The notes: a model not told the origin generated them from the sequence alone. A stretch of DNA of 9,648 nucleotides from Acidimicrobiia bacterium (GCA_009843565.1 VYDF01000243.1:8705-18352); one strand, 5' to 3'; positions 1 through 7,362 are shown, counted from the first letter of the stretch. Translations and numbers: made by a program.

Positions 1-816
1 CCCTGCCGTCCAGTCGGCCTCGATCCAGGTGTGCTCGGCCATGAAGCACGGCGGCGTGCGGCGCTCGCCGTCCTGGAGCTCGCCCGCCAGGTAGTTGAGG
101 AAGTACATGTTGGCGCTGGGACAGGCCACCGAGGTGTGGTAGCCCTTGGGCACCAGCACCGCATCGCCATCTCGGGCCACCACCGCCTCGTCGAATCCCT
201 CCTCGGTGCGCCAGTTCCGGTGCATGCAATAGCCCTCGGGGCGATCCAGGCGGAAGTAGTACACCTCCTCCAAATAGGGCGAGCCGTCGCGGCCGTCGTG
301 GCAGTGGGGTGGCCAGCCCGACCAGGTGCCCCGGGGAACGAACACCTCATAGAGGATGAGCTTCTCCGCAGGCAGGGGATGGGCCAGCGAGTGGACCACC
401 TGGCGGTAGGCCTGGCCGCCACCGCGGATCTCCACCTTCATCTCAGTGGGCTCGAAGACCCGAGCCGGGTAGCGGCCCTCAGCCGGGGCTGAGCCCACTG
501 CGGCTACCAGTGAACTCCGGGTGGTGATCTCATAGGGCGTGCCCGGGGGCAGGTAAACAATCCGACCCAGCTCCTCGAACACCGAAGTCCGGCTGATGGC
601 GGCATCGATTTCTCCAGCTTGCACACGACCAGCCCCCGACAGCGGAACGATTGCCGTTTCTCGATCGGATGCAACGCCCGACCACGGATCTGACGCGGTG
701 AGCTCCACCACCGAGAAGGCCACGTTTTCCCACCCTGCCGATTCCGGAGTGACGTCGAGAATCCGCCCCGGTCCTAGCTGGGGTCGAATGGGGCCTGATG
801 CGGGTGCGGTCGCCAT
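1..816 (-). CDS. iolB: 5-deoxy-glucuronate isomerase IolB (3' end cut by window edge)
   Basis: IolB isomerises 5-deoxy-D-glucuronate to 2-deoxy-5-keto-D-gluconate, the step between IolD and IolC in myo-inositol breakdown, in the cytoplasm. The window holds 272 codons with no stop. Bacillus IolB is about 271 residues, and the tryptophan-rich tail at the window edge (HTWIEADW) looks like the family C-terminus, so probably only a few residues are missing. It is a bicupin-type protein. Likely metal ligands are H171 and H173 in WPPHCHD, a glutamate in YLEEVYYF (about 183-184) and H227 in PKGYHTSV. The ATG at 816 is chosen because an AGGAGG lies 6 bases upstream. The preceding SDR gene stops only 2 bases before this start, so the ribosome-binding site lies within that gene's last codons and the two are probably translationally coupled. 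Recognition is from motifs and operon context. Confidence 0.93.
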   Translation of the reverse strand, partial: MATAPASGPIRPQLGPGRILDVTPESAGWENVAFSVVELTASDPWSGVASDRETAIVPLSGAGRVQAGEIDAAISRTSVFEELGRIVYLPPGTPYEITTRSSLVAAVGSAPAEGRYPARVFEPTEMKVEIRGGGQAYRQVVHSLAHPLPAEKLILYEVFVPRGTWSGWPPHCHDGRDGSPYLEEVYYFRLDRPEGYCMHRNWRTEEGFDEAVVARDGDAVLVPKGYHTSVACPSANMYFLNYLAGELQDGERRTPPCFMAEHTWIEADWTAG

Positions 817-818
817 GG

Positions 819-1796
819 TCAGCCTCCTGTGGTGGCGATCAGATCGCCGGTTTCGGCTTCTTGCTTGAATCGCTCCAGCAGTTCGCGACTGCCCAGCGGC
901 TCATAGCCCAGGATTTCGGTGGTGCGAAGGGTGCGAATGGTGGTGTCGTAGGGGATGCGGGCCCCGGCCAGCGACGCCATCATCTCAGGGTCGGGAGACA
1001 CCGATCTAAGCAGCGACGGGTCGTGGCCGAACACCTCGCAGGCCGTGTGGGCCAGCTCCATCCGCCCCGCCGGCTCAGCACCGCAGCAGTGGAAGATGCC
1101 GTCGGCCTGGGTGTCAGCCGCGATCAGCCACATGGCTTCAGCACATTCGCTGGCCAGGCTGGGCGTGGCCGTCATGTTGATGTCGTCGCCCTCCCACACC
1201 CCAAACGGCTCCCCTTGAGAAACTGCATCGAGCACGGTGGTGACGAAGTAGCCGAACCCGGGGTCTTGGCCCCGGGGCATTTCGTTCCGGGCCCAGTGGA
1301 CGCCGTTCACCGCTGACACTCGAGCCACCGCGGCCCGGTCGGCCCGCAGCAGTGCAGCCTGTTCGCTGAGAGCCTTCAGCACGCCGTAGTAGTTCACCGG
1401 ATTGGGCGGAGTGTTCTCGTCGGCGCCGGCCTGAGTGCCGTCGAACACCCAGTCGGTAGACACCACAATGAGCTTGGCCCCGACCCGGTTGGCGGCGTCA
1501 GCCACGGTGAGAGTGGCCTCCACGTAGCTGCGCCACGCCAATTTCCTCTGGTTGTATATCCCATGAAGGTCGTTGAGGATCATTGAGTGGACAACCACAT
1601 CGGGCTCGAACCGGGCCACGCTGGCCACAACCGCTTCGGCGTCCAACAGGTTGAGCTGCTCAATGGTGTAGCCCTGGGGGTGCTCGGGGACAAAGGAATG
1701 AACCGGGCAGTGCACGGTGGCGCCGTGTCGCTCGGCGAAGACCTTCACGATGTTGGCGCCGATGAAGCCGGTTCCCCCGGTGACATAGGCCCGCAC
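819..1796 (-). CDS. RmlD-like SDR family NAD(P)-dependent sugar oxidoreductase/epimerase
   Basis: An extended short-chain dehydrogenase of 325 residues. The N-terminal Rossmann nucleotide loop is TGGTGFIG (residues 6-13). The STDWVFDG stretch (113-120) closely resembles the STDYVFDG signature of dTDP-4-dehydrorhamnose reductases (RmlD). The catalytic YxxxK pair is Y137 and K141 in YYGVLK. The family reduces or epimerises sugar or nucleotide-sugar carbonyls. Nothing nearby makes nucleotide sugars, so in this operon a keto-inositol or an inositol-derived sugar is a more likely substrate, but that is inference. The start is GTG. An in-frame TGA lies only two codons upstream and a GGGAGG sits 7 bases before the GTG, so no longer form is possible without reading through the stop. 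It lies 56 bases after iolG and 2 bases before iolB. The family call is firm; the substrate is unknown. Confidence 0.85.
   Translation of the reverse strand: MRAYVTGGTGFIGANIVKVFAERHGATVHCPVHSFVPEHPQGYTIEQLNLLDAEAVVASVARFEPDVVVHSMILNDLHGIYNQRKLAWRSYVEATLTVADAANRVGAKLIVVSTDWVFDGTQAGADENTPPNPVNYYGVLKALSEQAALLRADRAAVARVSAVNGVHWARNEMPRGQDPGFGYFVTTVLDAVSQGEPFGVWEGDDINMTATPSLASECAEAMWLIAADTQADGIFHCCGAEPAGRMELAHTACEVFGHDPSLLRSVSPDPEMMASLAGARIPYDTTIRTLRTTEILGYEPLGSRELLERFKQEAETGDLIATTGG
823..828 (-). promoter_or_regulatory. Ribosome-binding site of iolB
   Basis: A perfect AGGAGG on the minus strand, 6 bases before the iolB ATG. It lies within the final codons of the SDR gene, directly before its TGA stop. 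It fixes the iolB start and supports coupled translation of the two genes. Confidence 0.85.
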
Positions 1797-1799
1797 TCC

Positions 1800-1838
1800 T
1801 CAGCCTCCCTCTCCGTCTGGCGGCAAATCGCTAGTCAT
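1800..1838 (-). other. Possible 12-codon leader peptide or disrupted N-terminal extension before the SDR gene
   Basis: In the 56-base gap between iolG and the SDR gene, an ATG at 1838 opens a frame of 12 codons (MTSDLPPDGEGG) ending in TGA at 1802-1800. It is preceded by AAAGGG, 6 bases upstream, a plausible ribosome-binding site. The frame is the same as that of the SDR gene: after the TGA come one GGA codon and then the GTG used as SDR start. It could be a chance ORF, a short coupled leader, or the original N-terminus now cut off by a stop. The peptide is hydrophilic and unrecognised. Confidence 0.25.
1804..1809 (-). promoter_or_regulatory. Ribosome-binding site of the SDR gene
   Basis: GGGAGG on the minus strand, 7 bases before the GTG at 1796. 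It supports GTG as a genuine start despite the in-frame ATG 14 codons further upstream, which is cut off by a TGA. Confidence 0.7.
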
Positions 1839-1852
1839 GCTTTTCCCTTTAC

Positions 1853-2860
1853 TCAGCCGATCTCGTCGGTTCGCACGGGACGGCGCTCGTGTACCGAGCG
1901 CCATGCGGCCAGACCGATTACCAGCGGAGCCCGTCCGTCGGCCAGGGTGACCGGCGACGGCGCACCCCCCATCATGTCTACGAACGCGTTCCACTCGGCC
2001 AAATACGAGGGGATATAGCGCTCCAAGAAGAAGTAGGGCAGGGTCGGCGCTTGGGCGCCGTCGGCAGTTCTGGTCACCGCGGTGGCGGTCAAGGGGTTCT
2101 CCGATGCGGCCATTCCGGCCGAGCCGAATGCCTCCACCCGCTGGTCGTAGCCGTACACCGCTTGGCGGCTGTTGTCGATGGTGCTGATGGCCCCGTTCTC
2201 GTGAGTGCAGACGATGACCGCGGTGTCGAGGTCGCCGACCTCGCCGATGGCCTCGTCTATCAGCACTGCGCCGGTGGCGTAGACCTCGGTCACTTCGCTG
2301 CCGGTGATGAAGCGGATCATGTCGAAGTCGTGGATGGTCATGTCGCAGAAAATGCCGCCGGACTCGTCGAGGTACATCAGCGGCGGGGGTTCGGGATCGC
2401 GGCTGGAGATGCGCACCAGATGAATTTCGCCCAACTCGCCCCCGGCCACCTGGTCGTGCACATAGCGGTGGCTGGGATCGAAGCGCCGGTTGAACCCAAC
2501 CTGCACCGGGATGCCGGCGGCCTCCGCGGCGGCAATGCCGCGGTCGACGTCAGCAAGGTTGAGGGCCAACGGCTTCTCCACAAAAACGGCCTTGCCGGCC
2601 TCGGCCGCGGCGACCAGCAAGTCGATGTGGGTGTGGGTGGAGGAGCAGATGGCCACCGCGTCCACATCGTCTGCCTTCAGGATTTCCTCGTGAGCAGCGG
2701 CGTGGCGGGCGCCCAGTTCCCCGGCCAAGGCGGCCGCGGCGTCGGCAACTACGTCGTAGACGGCGGCCACTTCGGCGTTGGGCACCTGCTTGGCGATCAG
2801 TTCGGCGTGCATCCGCCCGATTCGCCCACAGCCCAAGACCCCAACCCGGACCGGGCTCAT
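1853..2860 (-). CDS. iolG: Inositol 2-dehydrogenase IolG (Gfo/Idh/MocA family)
   Basis: IolG oxidises myo-inositol to 2-keto-myo-inositol (scyllo-inosose) with NAD+, the first catabolic step. The protein has 335 residues, typical for the family. The N-terminal Rossmann fold carries the GxGxxG-type loop VGVLGCGRIGRMH (residues 6-18). The catalytic lysine is K96 in VEKPLALN. The second domain has D173 and H177 in CDMTIHDFD. These three match in spacing the Lys97/Asp172/His176 triad known from Bacillus subtilis IolG, which is why the gene is called iolG rather than just a Gfo/Idh relative. The frame stays open upstream inside the oxygenase gene, but the ATG at 2860 fits best: GGAGAG lies 8 bases before it, and the protein then begins directly before the Rossmann strand. 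This ATG overlaps the TGA of the upstream oxygenase-Rieske gene (ATGA). Oxidation of chiro- or scyllo-inositol instead cannot be excluded. Confidence 0.92.
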   Translation of the reverse strand: MSPVRVGVLGCGRIGRMHAELIAKQVPNAEVAAVYDVVADAAAALAGELGARHAAAHEEILKADDVDAVAICSSTHTHIDLLVAAAEAGKAVFVEKPLALNLADVDRGIAAAEAAGIPVQVGFNRRFDPSHRYVHDQVAGGELGEIHLVRISSRDPEPPPLMYLDESGGIFCDMTIHDFDMIRFITGSEVTEVYATGAVLIDEAIGEVGDLDTAVIVCTHENGAISTIDNSRQAVYGYDQRVEAFGSAGMAASENPLTATAVTRTADGAQAPTLPYFFLERYIPSYLAEWNAFVDMMGGAPSPVTLADGRAPLVIGLAAWRSVHERRPVRTDEIG

Positions 2861-4287
2861 GGCTGGGTCTCTCCAGATAGGGACTCCAAGCTTGAGACCA
2901 CCCTGCCGTTTCGAATCTCCACGGGGTACAAGGCTAGGGGGTCGGTGGCCGGATGCCGAACCGCCTCTCCGGTGCGCAAATCGAAGCGTCCGTTGTGTTT
3001 GGGGCATTCCACCAGGCAGTCGAGCACCACGCCTTCAGCCAGGTAGGCCTGTCCGTGAGTGCAAAGACCTTCGGTGCACGCCAGCGTTCCGTCGTTCATG
3101 CGGAACAGTGCGTAGGCTTCGTCGCCCACCTCCACCTGTCGGGCTGATCCGGGAGCGAGCGCGCTGGCTGGCCCGAGGTCGAACAGACCGTCGTGGCGGT
3201 CACCGGCCCACACGGTATGCCCGGTGTTCACGAAGGCGCGATCGGCGTCGGGCACCGCGGGCACGTCGTCGCGAGACTCGTCATAGGCCGGATCGCGCCA
3301 CTGGCGTCGCAGGGTGGACAGGATGTGGCGATAGGCCGTCCAGGTGTTGGGCGAAGGCGGGGCCAAATGGGCCTTCACTTCTTGGTGCAGCGCGGGCAGG
3401 GCGTAGTAGGGCACAGTGGGGAAGATGTGGTGCTCCACGTGGTAGTTCATGTTGGAGTACAGGAACCGGAAGACGGGGTTCATGTACACGGTGCGGGTGT
3501 TTAGGCGATGGTCGAGCACGTCCTCCCGCAGTCCAGCGTGCTGAGTGAGGGCGAAGAACACCATCAGCCAGGCGCCGTAGACGGTAGGTAGCCCGATGTA
3601 GAGCAGAGGCACGATGGTCCATGCCGCCAGCGACCACGCTGTAGTCCCGGCCAGGATGGCGATGTAGACCCGTGACTCCCACTTCAGCTTGGGCAACTCG
3701 TCGGCGGGAATAAAGGAGCGGGCCTCGTCGTCAATGCGCCCAACGGCATGCTGGGCGGTACGCACCACCATTTTGGGCACGTTCAGCAGGGGCACAAACA
3801 CCAGGGCCACCGATGTGGGGGAGGAGGGCCGGGGGAAGATGATCTCCGCGTCGCGGCCCACCACGATGGTGTCGGTGTGGTGGCGGACGTGCGACCAGCG
3901 CCACAGGGTGGGCTGGCGCAGCAGCATGAACGAGGCCAGGTAGTACACCACGTCGTTGAGCCACTTGGCTTTGAACGCGGTGCCGTGACCGCACTCGTGC
4001 CAGCGCGAGTCGCCGGCTCCGCCGTAGAGGGCGCCGTAGGCGGCGAAAGCGGGGATGGCCCACCAGGTGCCCAGCGAGATGAACGCCAGATAGCCGAACC
4101 CGCCCAGAAGCCCAAGCCAGGTGATCGTGTCGGTGGCAGCTCGGAAGTTTCCCCTGATCTGGAGCTCGCGCAGGCGCTCAGGTTCGATGGGCGGGCGGAA
4201 CCACTCGGCTTCGACCAGGCCAGAAGACGCGGCCCGGTCGGCCTCGGGGCCGCCAACCCGGTAGTCGCGTGCGGCCGGACCTACCAT
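2857..4287 (-). CDS. MocD-MocE-like fusion: membrane fatty-acid-desaturase-type di-iron oxygenase with C-terminal Rieske [2Fe-2S] domain
   Basis: A 476-residue two-domain protein. Residues about 50-325 form a membrane fatty-acid-desaturase/hydroxylase domain. Its three histidine boxes are HECGH (97-101), HVRHH (133-137) and HVEHH (283-287), which bind a di-iron centre. Hydrophobic stretches near 55-90, 113-124, 158-170 and 207-247 suggest membrane insertion. Residues about 370-465 form a Rieske domain with C409, H411, C428 and H431 (CTH, 16 residues, CPKH), the full set of cluster ligands. The family pattern matches MocD (oxygenase) and MocE (Rieske ferredoxin), which are separate proteins in rhizobial rhizopine catabolism, where they take part in O-demethylation. 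Inferred role: hydroxylation or demethylation of an inositol derivative, with the Rieske domain passing electrons to the di-iron site. The ATG at 4287 overlaps the iolD stop by 7 bases and has only a weak GGTGGG-like upstream site, so coupling is likely. A start further upstream would run deep into iolD. No electron-donating reductase is present in the window. A true lipid desaturase is the main alternative. Confidence 0.85.
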   Translation of the reverse strand: MVGPAARDYRVGGPEADRAASSGLVEAEWFRPPIEPERLRELQIRGNFRAATDTITWLGLLGGFGYLAFISLGTWWAIPAFAAYGALYGGAGDSRWHECGHGTAFKAKWLNDVVYYLASFMLLRQPTLWRWSHVRHHTDTIVVGRDAEIIFPRPSSPTSVALVFVPLLNVPKMVVRTAQHAVGRIDDEARSFIPADELPKLKWESRVYIAILAGTTAWSLAAWTIVPLLYIGLPTVYGAWLMVFFALTQHAGLREDVLDHRLNTRTVYMNPVFRFLYSNMNYHVEHHIFPTVPYYALPALHQEVKAHLAPPSPNTWTAYRHILSTLRRQWRDPAYDESRDDVPAVPDADRAFVNTGHTVWAGDRHDGLFDLGPASALAPGSARQVEVGDEAYALFRMNDGTLACTEGLCTHGQAYLAEGVVLDCLVECPKHNGRFDLRTGEAVRHPATDPLALYPVEIRNGRVVSSLESLSGETQP

Positions 4288-6173
4288 CCCACCCGCTGGA
4301 CGTCTTTGCCAGCGTCCATGGCCGCTCTGGCTGCCCGCACATCGGAGCTGGCGCTCACCTCGGGCACGCCCACCTCCCAGAACGACCCGCCCTCGGTCCA
4401 CCGGTAGGCGTGGGTGTTCAGTGCAATCACATAAGTGCGGTCTGAGGCCTGGGCCCGTTGAAACGCAGCTTCCAGCTCGGCGATGGAGGTCACCGTCTCA
4501 GACTCACACCCCATTGAAGCGGCGTGGCCCGCGAAGTCCACCGGCGTTACCTGCTGCACTCGGGAATCGGCAAAAAGGTTGTTGAACGGCACACCTCCTT
4601 GAGCCAACTGCAAGCGGTTGATCACCGCATAGCCGCCGTTGTCGCACACGATGACGATGAGCTTGTGGCCGGTGAGAACCGTGCTGTACAGGTCGCTGTT
4701 CATCATCAGATAGGAGCCATCGCCCACCATCACCACCACCTCCCGGTCGGGCAGCGCCATCTTGGCTCCCCACCCCCCTGAGATTTCGTAGCCCATACAG
4801 GAGTACCCGTATTCGCAGTCGAAGGAGTGGACGGTCTTGCCCCGCCAGCCGTTCACCAGCTCGCCGGGGAATCCGCCGGCCGCGGCCAGCACATAGGTGG
4901 ACTCATCGGCAAGCCGGTCCACCACCCCTACCACCTGGGCGTAGGTGGGAAGGTCGGCTTGGTCGTCCGCGGAATCGTCCGAGGCCCGACCGGTCGCGGT
5001 CACAGCCTCAGGGGCAGCGATCTTGTCGATGTAGGCGTGGTACTGCGAGGTTTCCGACGAGGCCCGGTCGGACCACTCCTCGGGGGCCCGGTAGTCGCCC
5101 AGCGCCGCTCCCAGCTCGGCCAGACCCTCGCGGGCGTCGGCCACCAGAGGCAGCGAACGGTGTTTGCTGGCGTCGAAGCGAGCCGCGTTCAAGCCGATGA
5201 TCTGGACTGCGTCGCCCCCGCCAAACACGGTCCACGACCCGGTCACGAAGTCGCCCAGACGAGTGCCTACCGCCAGCACCACGTCGGCCTCGGCGGCCAT
5301 GGCGTTGGCCGAGGTGCAGCCGGTAACGCCGATGGGGCCGCAGTTGAGCCGATGGTCTGCTACGAGAGACGTCCGTCCTGCCACCGTCTCCACCACCGGG
5401 ATGTTGTGGGTGTCGGCAAATGCCCGAAGCTCCTCCTCGGCCAACGACCAGTGAACCCCGCCGCCGGCCACGATCAGAGGTCGCTCAGCGGCGGCCAGCG
5501 CGGCCGCGGCCCGGCGAAGTTCACGAGTGTCGGGTCGGGGGCGGCGGATCTCGTGCACGGTCTCGGTGAAGAATCGGGCAGGGAAGTCGTAGGCCTCTCC
5601 TTGGACGTCTTGGGGGAGGCTGATGAACGCCGGGCCGCAGTCGCCGGGATCGAGCATGGTGGCCAAGGCGTTGGGAAGGGAGTGGACAACCTGCTCGGAG
5701 GTTGTGATGCGGTCCCAGAAGCGGACCACGGGTCGGAAGGCGTCGTTGACCGTCAGAGTCGGGTTGCCGAAGTGCTCCACCTGCTGGAGCACAGGGTCGG
5801 GGATGCGGCTGTTGAAGGTGTCGCCGGCCAGCAGCAGCAGCGGCATTCGGTTGGCCATGGCCACCGCGGCCGCGGTCACCATGTTGGTGGCGCCGGGGCC
5901 GATGGAGCTAGTGGCAGCCATGATGCGGCGGCGGCGATTGGCCTTGGCAAAGGCCACCGCGGCTAAGGCCATGCCCTGCTCGTTTTGTCCCCGCCAGGTG
6001 GGCAGCGCCCCACCGGCCTGCTCAAGCTCATGGCCCAAACAGGTGACGTTGCCGTGGCCGAAGATGGCGAACACGCCAGCAAACAAGGGCACGGTTTGGC
6101 CATCGATTTCGATGCGCTGGGCAGCCAGGTAGCGCACGATGGCCCCGGAAGTCGTCAGGCGGGTAGTTTCCAT
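4281..6173 (-). CDS. iolD: 3D-(3,5/4)-trihydroxycyclohexane-1,2-dione hydrolase IolD
   Basis: IolD uses thiamine diphosphate to open the ring of 3D-(3,5/4)-trihydroxycyclohexane-1,2-dione, giving 5-deoxy-glucuronate, the substrate of IolB. The protein has 630 residues, close to the roughly 637 of Bacillus IolD. It has the three-domain layout of the ThDP-enzyme family: an N-terminal Pyr domain with the cofactor-activating glutamate E65 (GQNEQGMALA), a central domain (about 215-360), and a C-terminal PP domain with the GDG motif at 484-486 and N512 in VCDNGGY, which bind Mg2+ and diphosphate. The surrounding HSFDCEYGYSCMGYE (449-463) and the long N-terminal segment before the Pyr domain are IolD-like rather than acetolactate-synthase-like. 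The ATG at 6173 follows an AAGGGAGG by 6 bases. The gene begins 13 bases after the Gfo/Idh/MocA gene and its end overlaps the oxygenase gene by 7 bases. Confidence 0.95.
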   Translation of the reverse strand: METTRLTTSGAIVRYLAAQRIEIDGQTVPLFAGVFAIFGHGNVTCLGHELEQAGGALPTWRGQNEQGMALAAVAFAKANRRRRIMAATSSIGPGATNMVTAAAVAMANRMPLLLLAGDTFNSRIPDPVLQQVEHFGNPTLTVNDAFRPVVRFWDRITTSEQVVHSLPNALATMLDPGDCGPAFISLPQDVQGEAYDFPARFFTETVHEIRRPRPDTRELRRAAAALAAAERPLIVAGGGVHWSLAEEELRAFADTHNIPVVETVAGRTSLVADHRLNCGPIGVTGCTSANAMAAEADVVLAVGTRLGDFVTGSWTVFGGGDAVQIIGLNAARFDASKHRSLPLVADAREGLAELGAALGDYRAPEEWSDRASSETSQYHAYIDKIAAPEAVTATGRASDDSADDQADLPTYAQVVGVVDRLADESTYVLAAAGGFPGELVNGWRGKTVHSFDCEYGYSCMGYEISGGWGAKMALPDREVVVMVGDGSYLMMNSDLYSTVLTGHKLIVIVCDNGGYAVINRLQLAQGGVPFNNLFADSRVQQVTPVDFAGHAASMGCESETVTSIAELEAAFQRAQASDRTYVIALNTHAYRWTEGGSFWEVGVPEVSASSDVRAARAAMDAGKDVQRVGW

Positions 6174-6179
6174 TGCTCG

Positions 6180-6187
6180 CCTCCCTT
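6180..6187 (-). promoter_or_regulatory. Ribosome-binding site of iolD
   Basis: AAGGGAGG on the minus strand, 6 bases before the iolD ATG at 6173. It touches the TGA stop of the upstream Gfo/Idh/MocA gene. It is one of the strongest such sites in the window and supports high translation of iolD within the shared transcript. Confidence 0.8.
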
Positions 6188-7362
6188 CAGTCGATTCTCA
6201 GCGATACCACATCTTCCCAGGTGCCGGTCTCCCAGCTCTTCAGCATGGCCGCTTGCACGCTCACGCAGGCCAGAGCCTGCTCCATGCCAGCGCTGTGGGG
6301 TCGGCCCTCGGCCACTGCGGTGAGAAACTCGTGGTCTTGGATGGTCACCATGTCCTCGAATCCGATGGAGTTGGCGTCGCCGGGCACGAAAGCGCCGTGA
6401 TAGGGATGGCGCTCGCTGGCCCGCACGGTGGTATAGCCCTGCTGCGGGTCGGACGCCCTGAACAAATGGAGCTCGTTCAGGGTTTCGTGATTCCAGCTCA
6501 GCGCACCCTCGGTGCCGTATATGTCAAGGGCCATCTGGCTCTGGGGGCCGACAATAGCCCTGCTTGACTCGAACACGCCGTGGCTGCCGTTGGCGAACAC
6601 GGCTAGTGCGGCAAAGTAGTCCTCGTTGGTGACGTCGCCGGTGGGGTCGCCGGGACTGCCTCGGTCGTAGTGGGTGCCGGCTCCCGAAGGAAGCGGGCGC
6701 TCTTTGATGAAGGTCTCCCCGATGCCGACCACCCGGGCGATGGGGCCGTTGAGCATCAAAGCCAGGTCCACCGCGTGGCTCAGTATGTCGGTCGTGGCGC
6801 CGTGGCCAGCTTGGTCGATCAGAAAACGCCATGAGAGCAGACCCATGGGGTCGGCGCCGTACATGGAGAAGAACCGACCCCGATAGTTGGAGATCTGCCC
6901 CAGCTCGCCGGTGGCAATGAGCTCTTGGGCGTAGAGCACCAGGGGGGCAAAGCGGTAGTTGTAACCCACCCCGGTGATGATCCCAGCCTGGCGGCAGGCC
7001 TGTTCGATCCGGGCGGTCTGGCTAGGGGTTCCCCCCACCGGCTTCTCGCAGAACACGTGCCTTCCGGCCCCGGCGGCCGCGGTGGTCAAAGGCTCGTGAA
7101 GCATGTTCGGCGCGCAGACGACCACCACATCGACGTCGGGGTGCTCGATGGCGGGTCGCCAGTCGTCAGTGGTCTCCCGAAATCCGAAGTTGCTTTTCGC
7201 AGCCTGTCGTCGGGCCTCCACATTGTCGGAGCAGATCACCAAGTCTGTGTCGTAGGCCCGGTTCTCGAACAATGTGGGCAGCCGCAGGTAGGAGCGGGCA
7301 TGGGCTTGGCCCATCCATCCGAAGCCCACCACGGCCAGCCCGATGCGCCGCCGGGAAGTCAT
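6187..7362 (-). CDS. Second Gfo/Idh/MocA family oxidoreductase
   Basis: A 391-residue NAD(P)-dependent dehydrogenase, distinct from IolG. The Rossmann loop is VVGFGWMGQAH (11-21). The lysine motif is CEKPVGG with K107. The second domain has D192 and H196 (DILSHAVDL), the same DxxxH spacing as in inositol dehydrogenases, so the catalytic triad is intact. It is about 55 residues longer than IolG. Much of the extra length is a loop around residues 210-240, rich in Gly, Pro and Ser, and a segment near 300-330. The substrate cannot be read from sequence. Candidates are another inositol stereoisomer, a keto-inositol or a methylated or amino-inositol, since MocA of rhizopine catabolism is in this family. 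The ATG at 7362 overlaps the TGA of the preceding gene (ATGA). No clear ribosome-binding site precedes it, so translation probably depends on coupling. Longer frames upstream read through the neighbouring gene and were not used. Confidence 0.85.
   Translation of the reverse strand: MTSRRRIGLAVVGFGWMGQAHARSYLRLPTLFENRAYDTDLVICSDNVEARRQAAKSNFGFRETTDDWRPAIEHPDVDVVVVCAPNMLHEPLTTAAAGAGRHVFCEKPVGGTPSQTARIEQACRQAGIITGVGYNYRFAPLVLYAQELIATGELGQISNYRGRFFSMYGADPMGLLSWRFLIDQAGHGATTDILSHAVDLALMLNGPIARVVGIGETFIKERPLPSGAGTHYDRGSPGDPTGDVTNEDYFAALAVFANGSHGVFESSRAIVGPQSQMALDIYGTEGALSWNHETLNELHLFRASDPQQGYTTVRASERHPYHGAFVPGDANSIGFEDMVTIQDHEFLTAVAEGRPHSAGMEQALACVSVQAAMLKSWETGTWEDVVSLRID

Noticed and set aside
31..492. 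Plus-strand open frame opposite iolB
   Set aside because: It is a shadow of iolB, whose cupin motifs and ribosome-binding site are clear. There is no independent support for the plus-strand frame.
2861..3007. N-terminal extension of iolG
   Set aside because: The frame is open upstream but overlaps the Rieske domain coding region. The extra residues are arginine-rich and unlike IolG, and the ATG at 2860 with GGAGAG upstream gives a normal-length protein.
1889..3046. Long open frame (385 codons) on the plus strand opposite iolG
   Set aside because: It mirrors the well-supported iolG gene. Its translation is low-complexity, rich in Gly, Val and His, and shows no recognisable motif. Such antisense frames are expected in high-GC coding DNA.
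2857..4287. Ordinary membrane lipid desaturase
   Set aside because: The histidine boxes alone would allow it, but the C-terminal Rieske domain and the position between iolD and iolG fit MocD/MocE better. It is kept as the main alternative, not excluded.
4288..4401. N-terminal extension of the oxygenase-Rieske gene
   Set aside because: It would overlap iolD by about 120 bases, and the added residues are rich in Arg, Gly and Ser, typical of an out-of-frame shadow. The ATG at 4287 gives the usual short stop-start overlap.
4827..5966. Long open frame (379 codons) on the plus strand opposite iolD
   Set aside because: It lies wholly within iolD, which has a complete set of ThDP-enzyme motifs. The antisense translation is compositionally biased with no domain signature.
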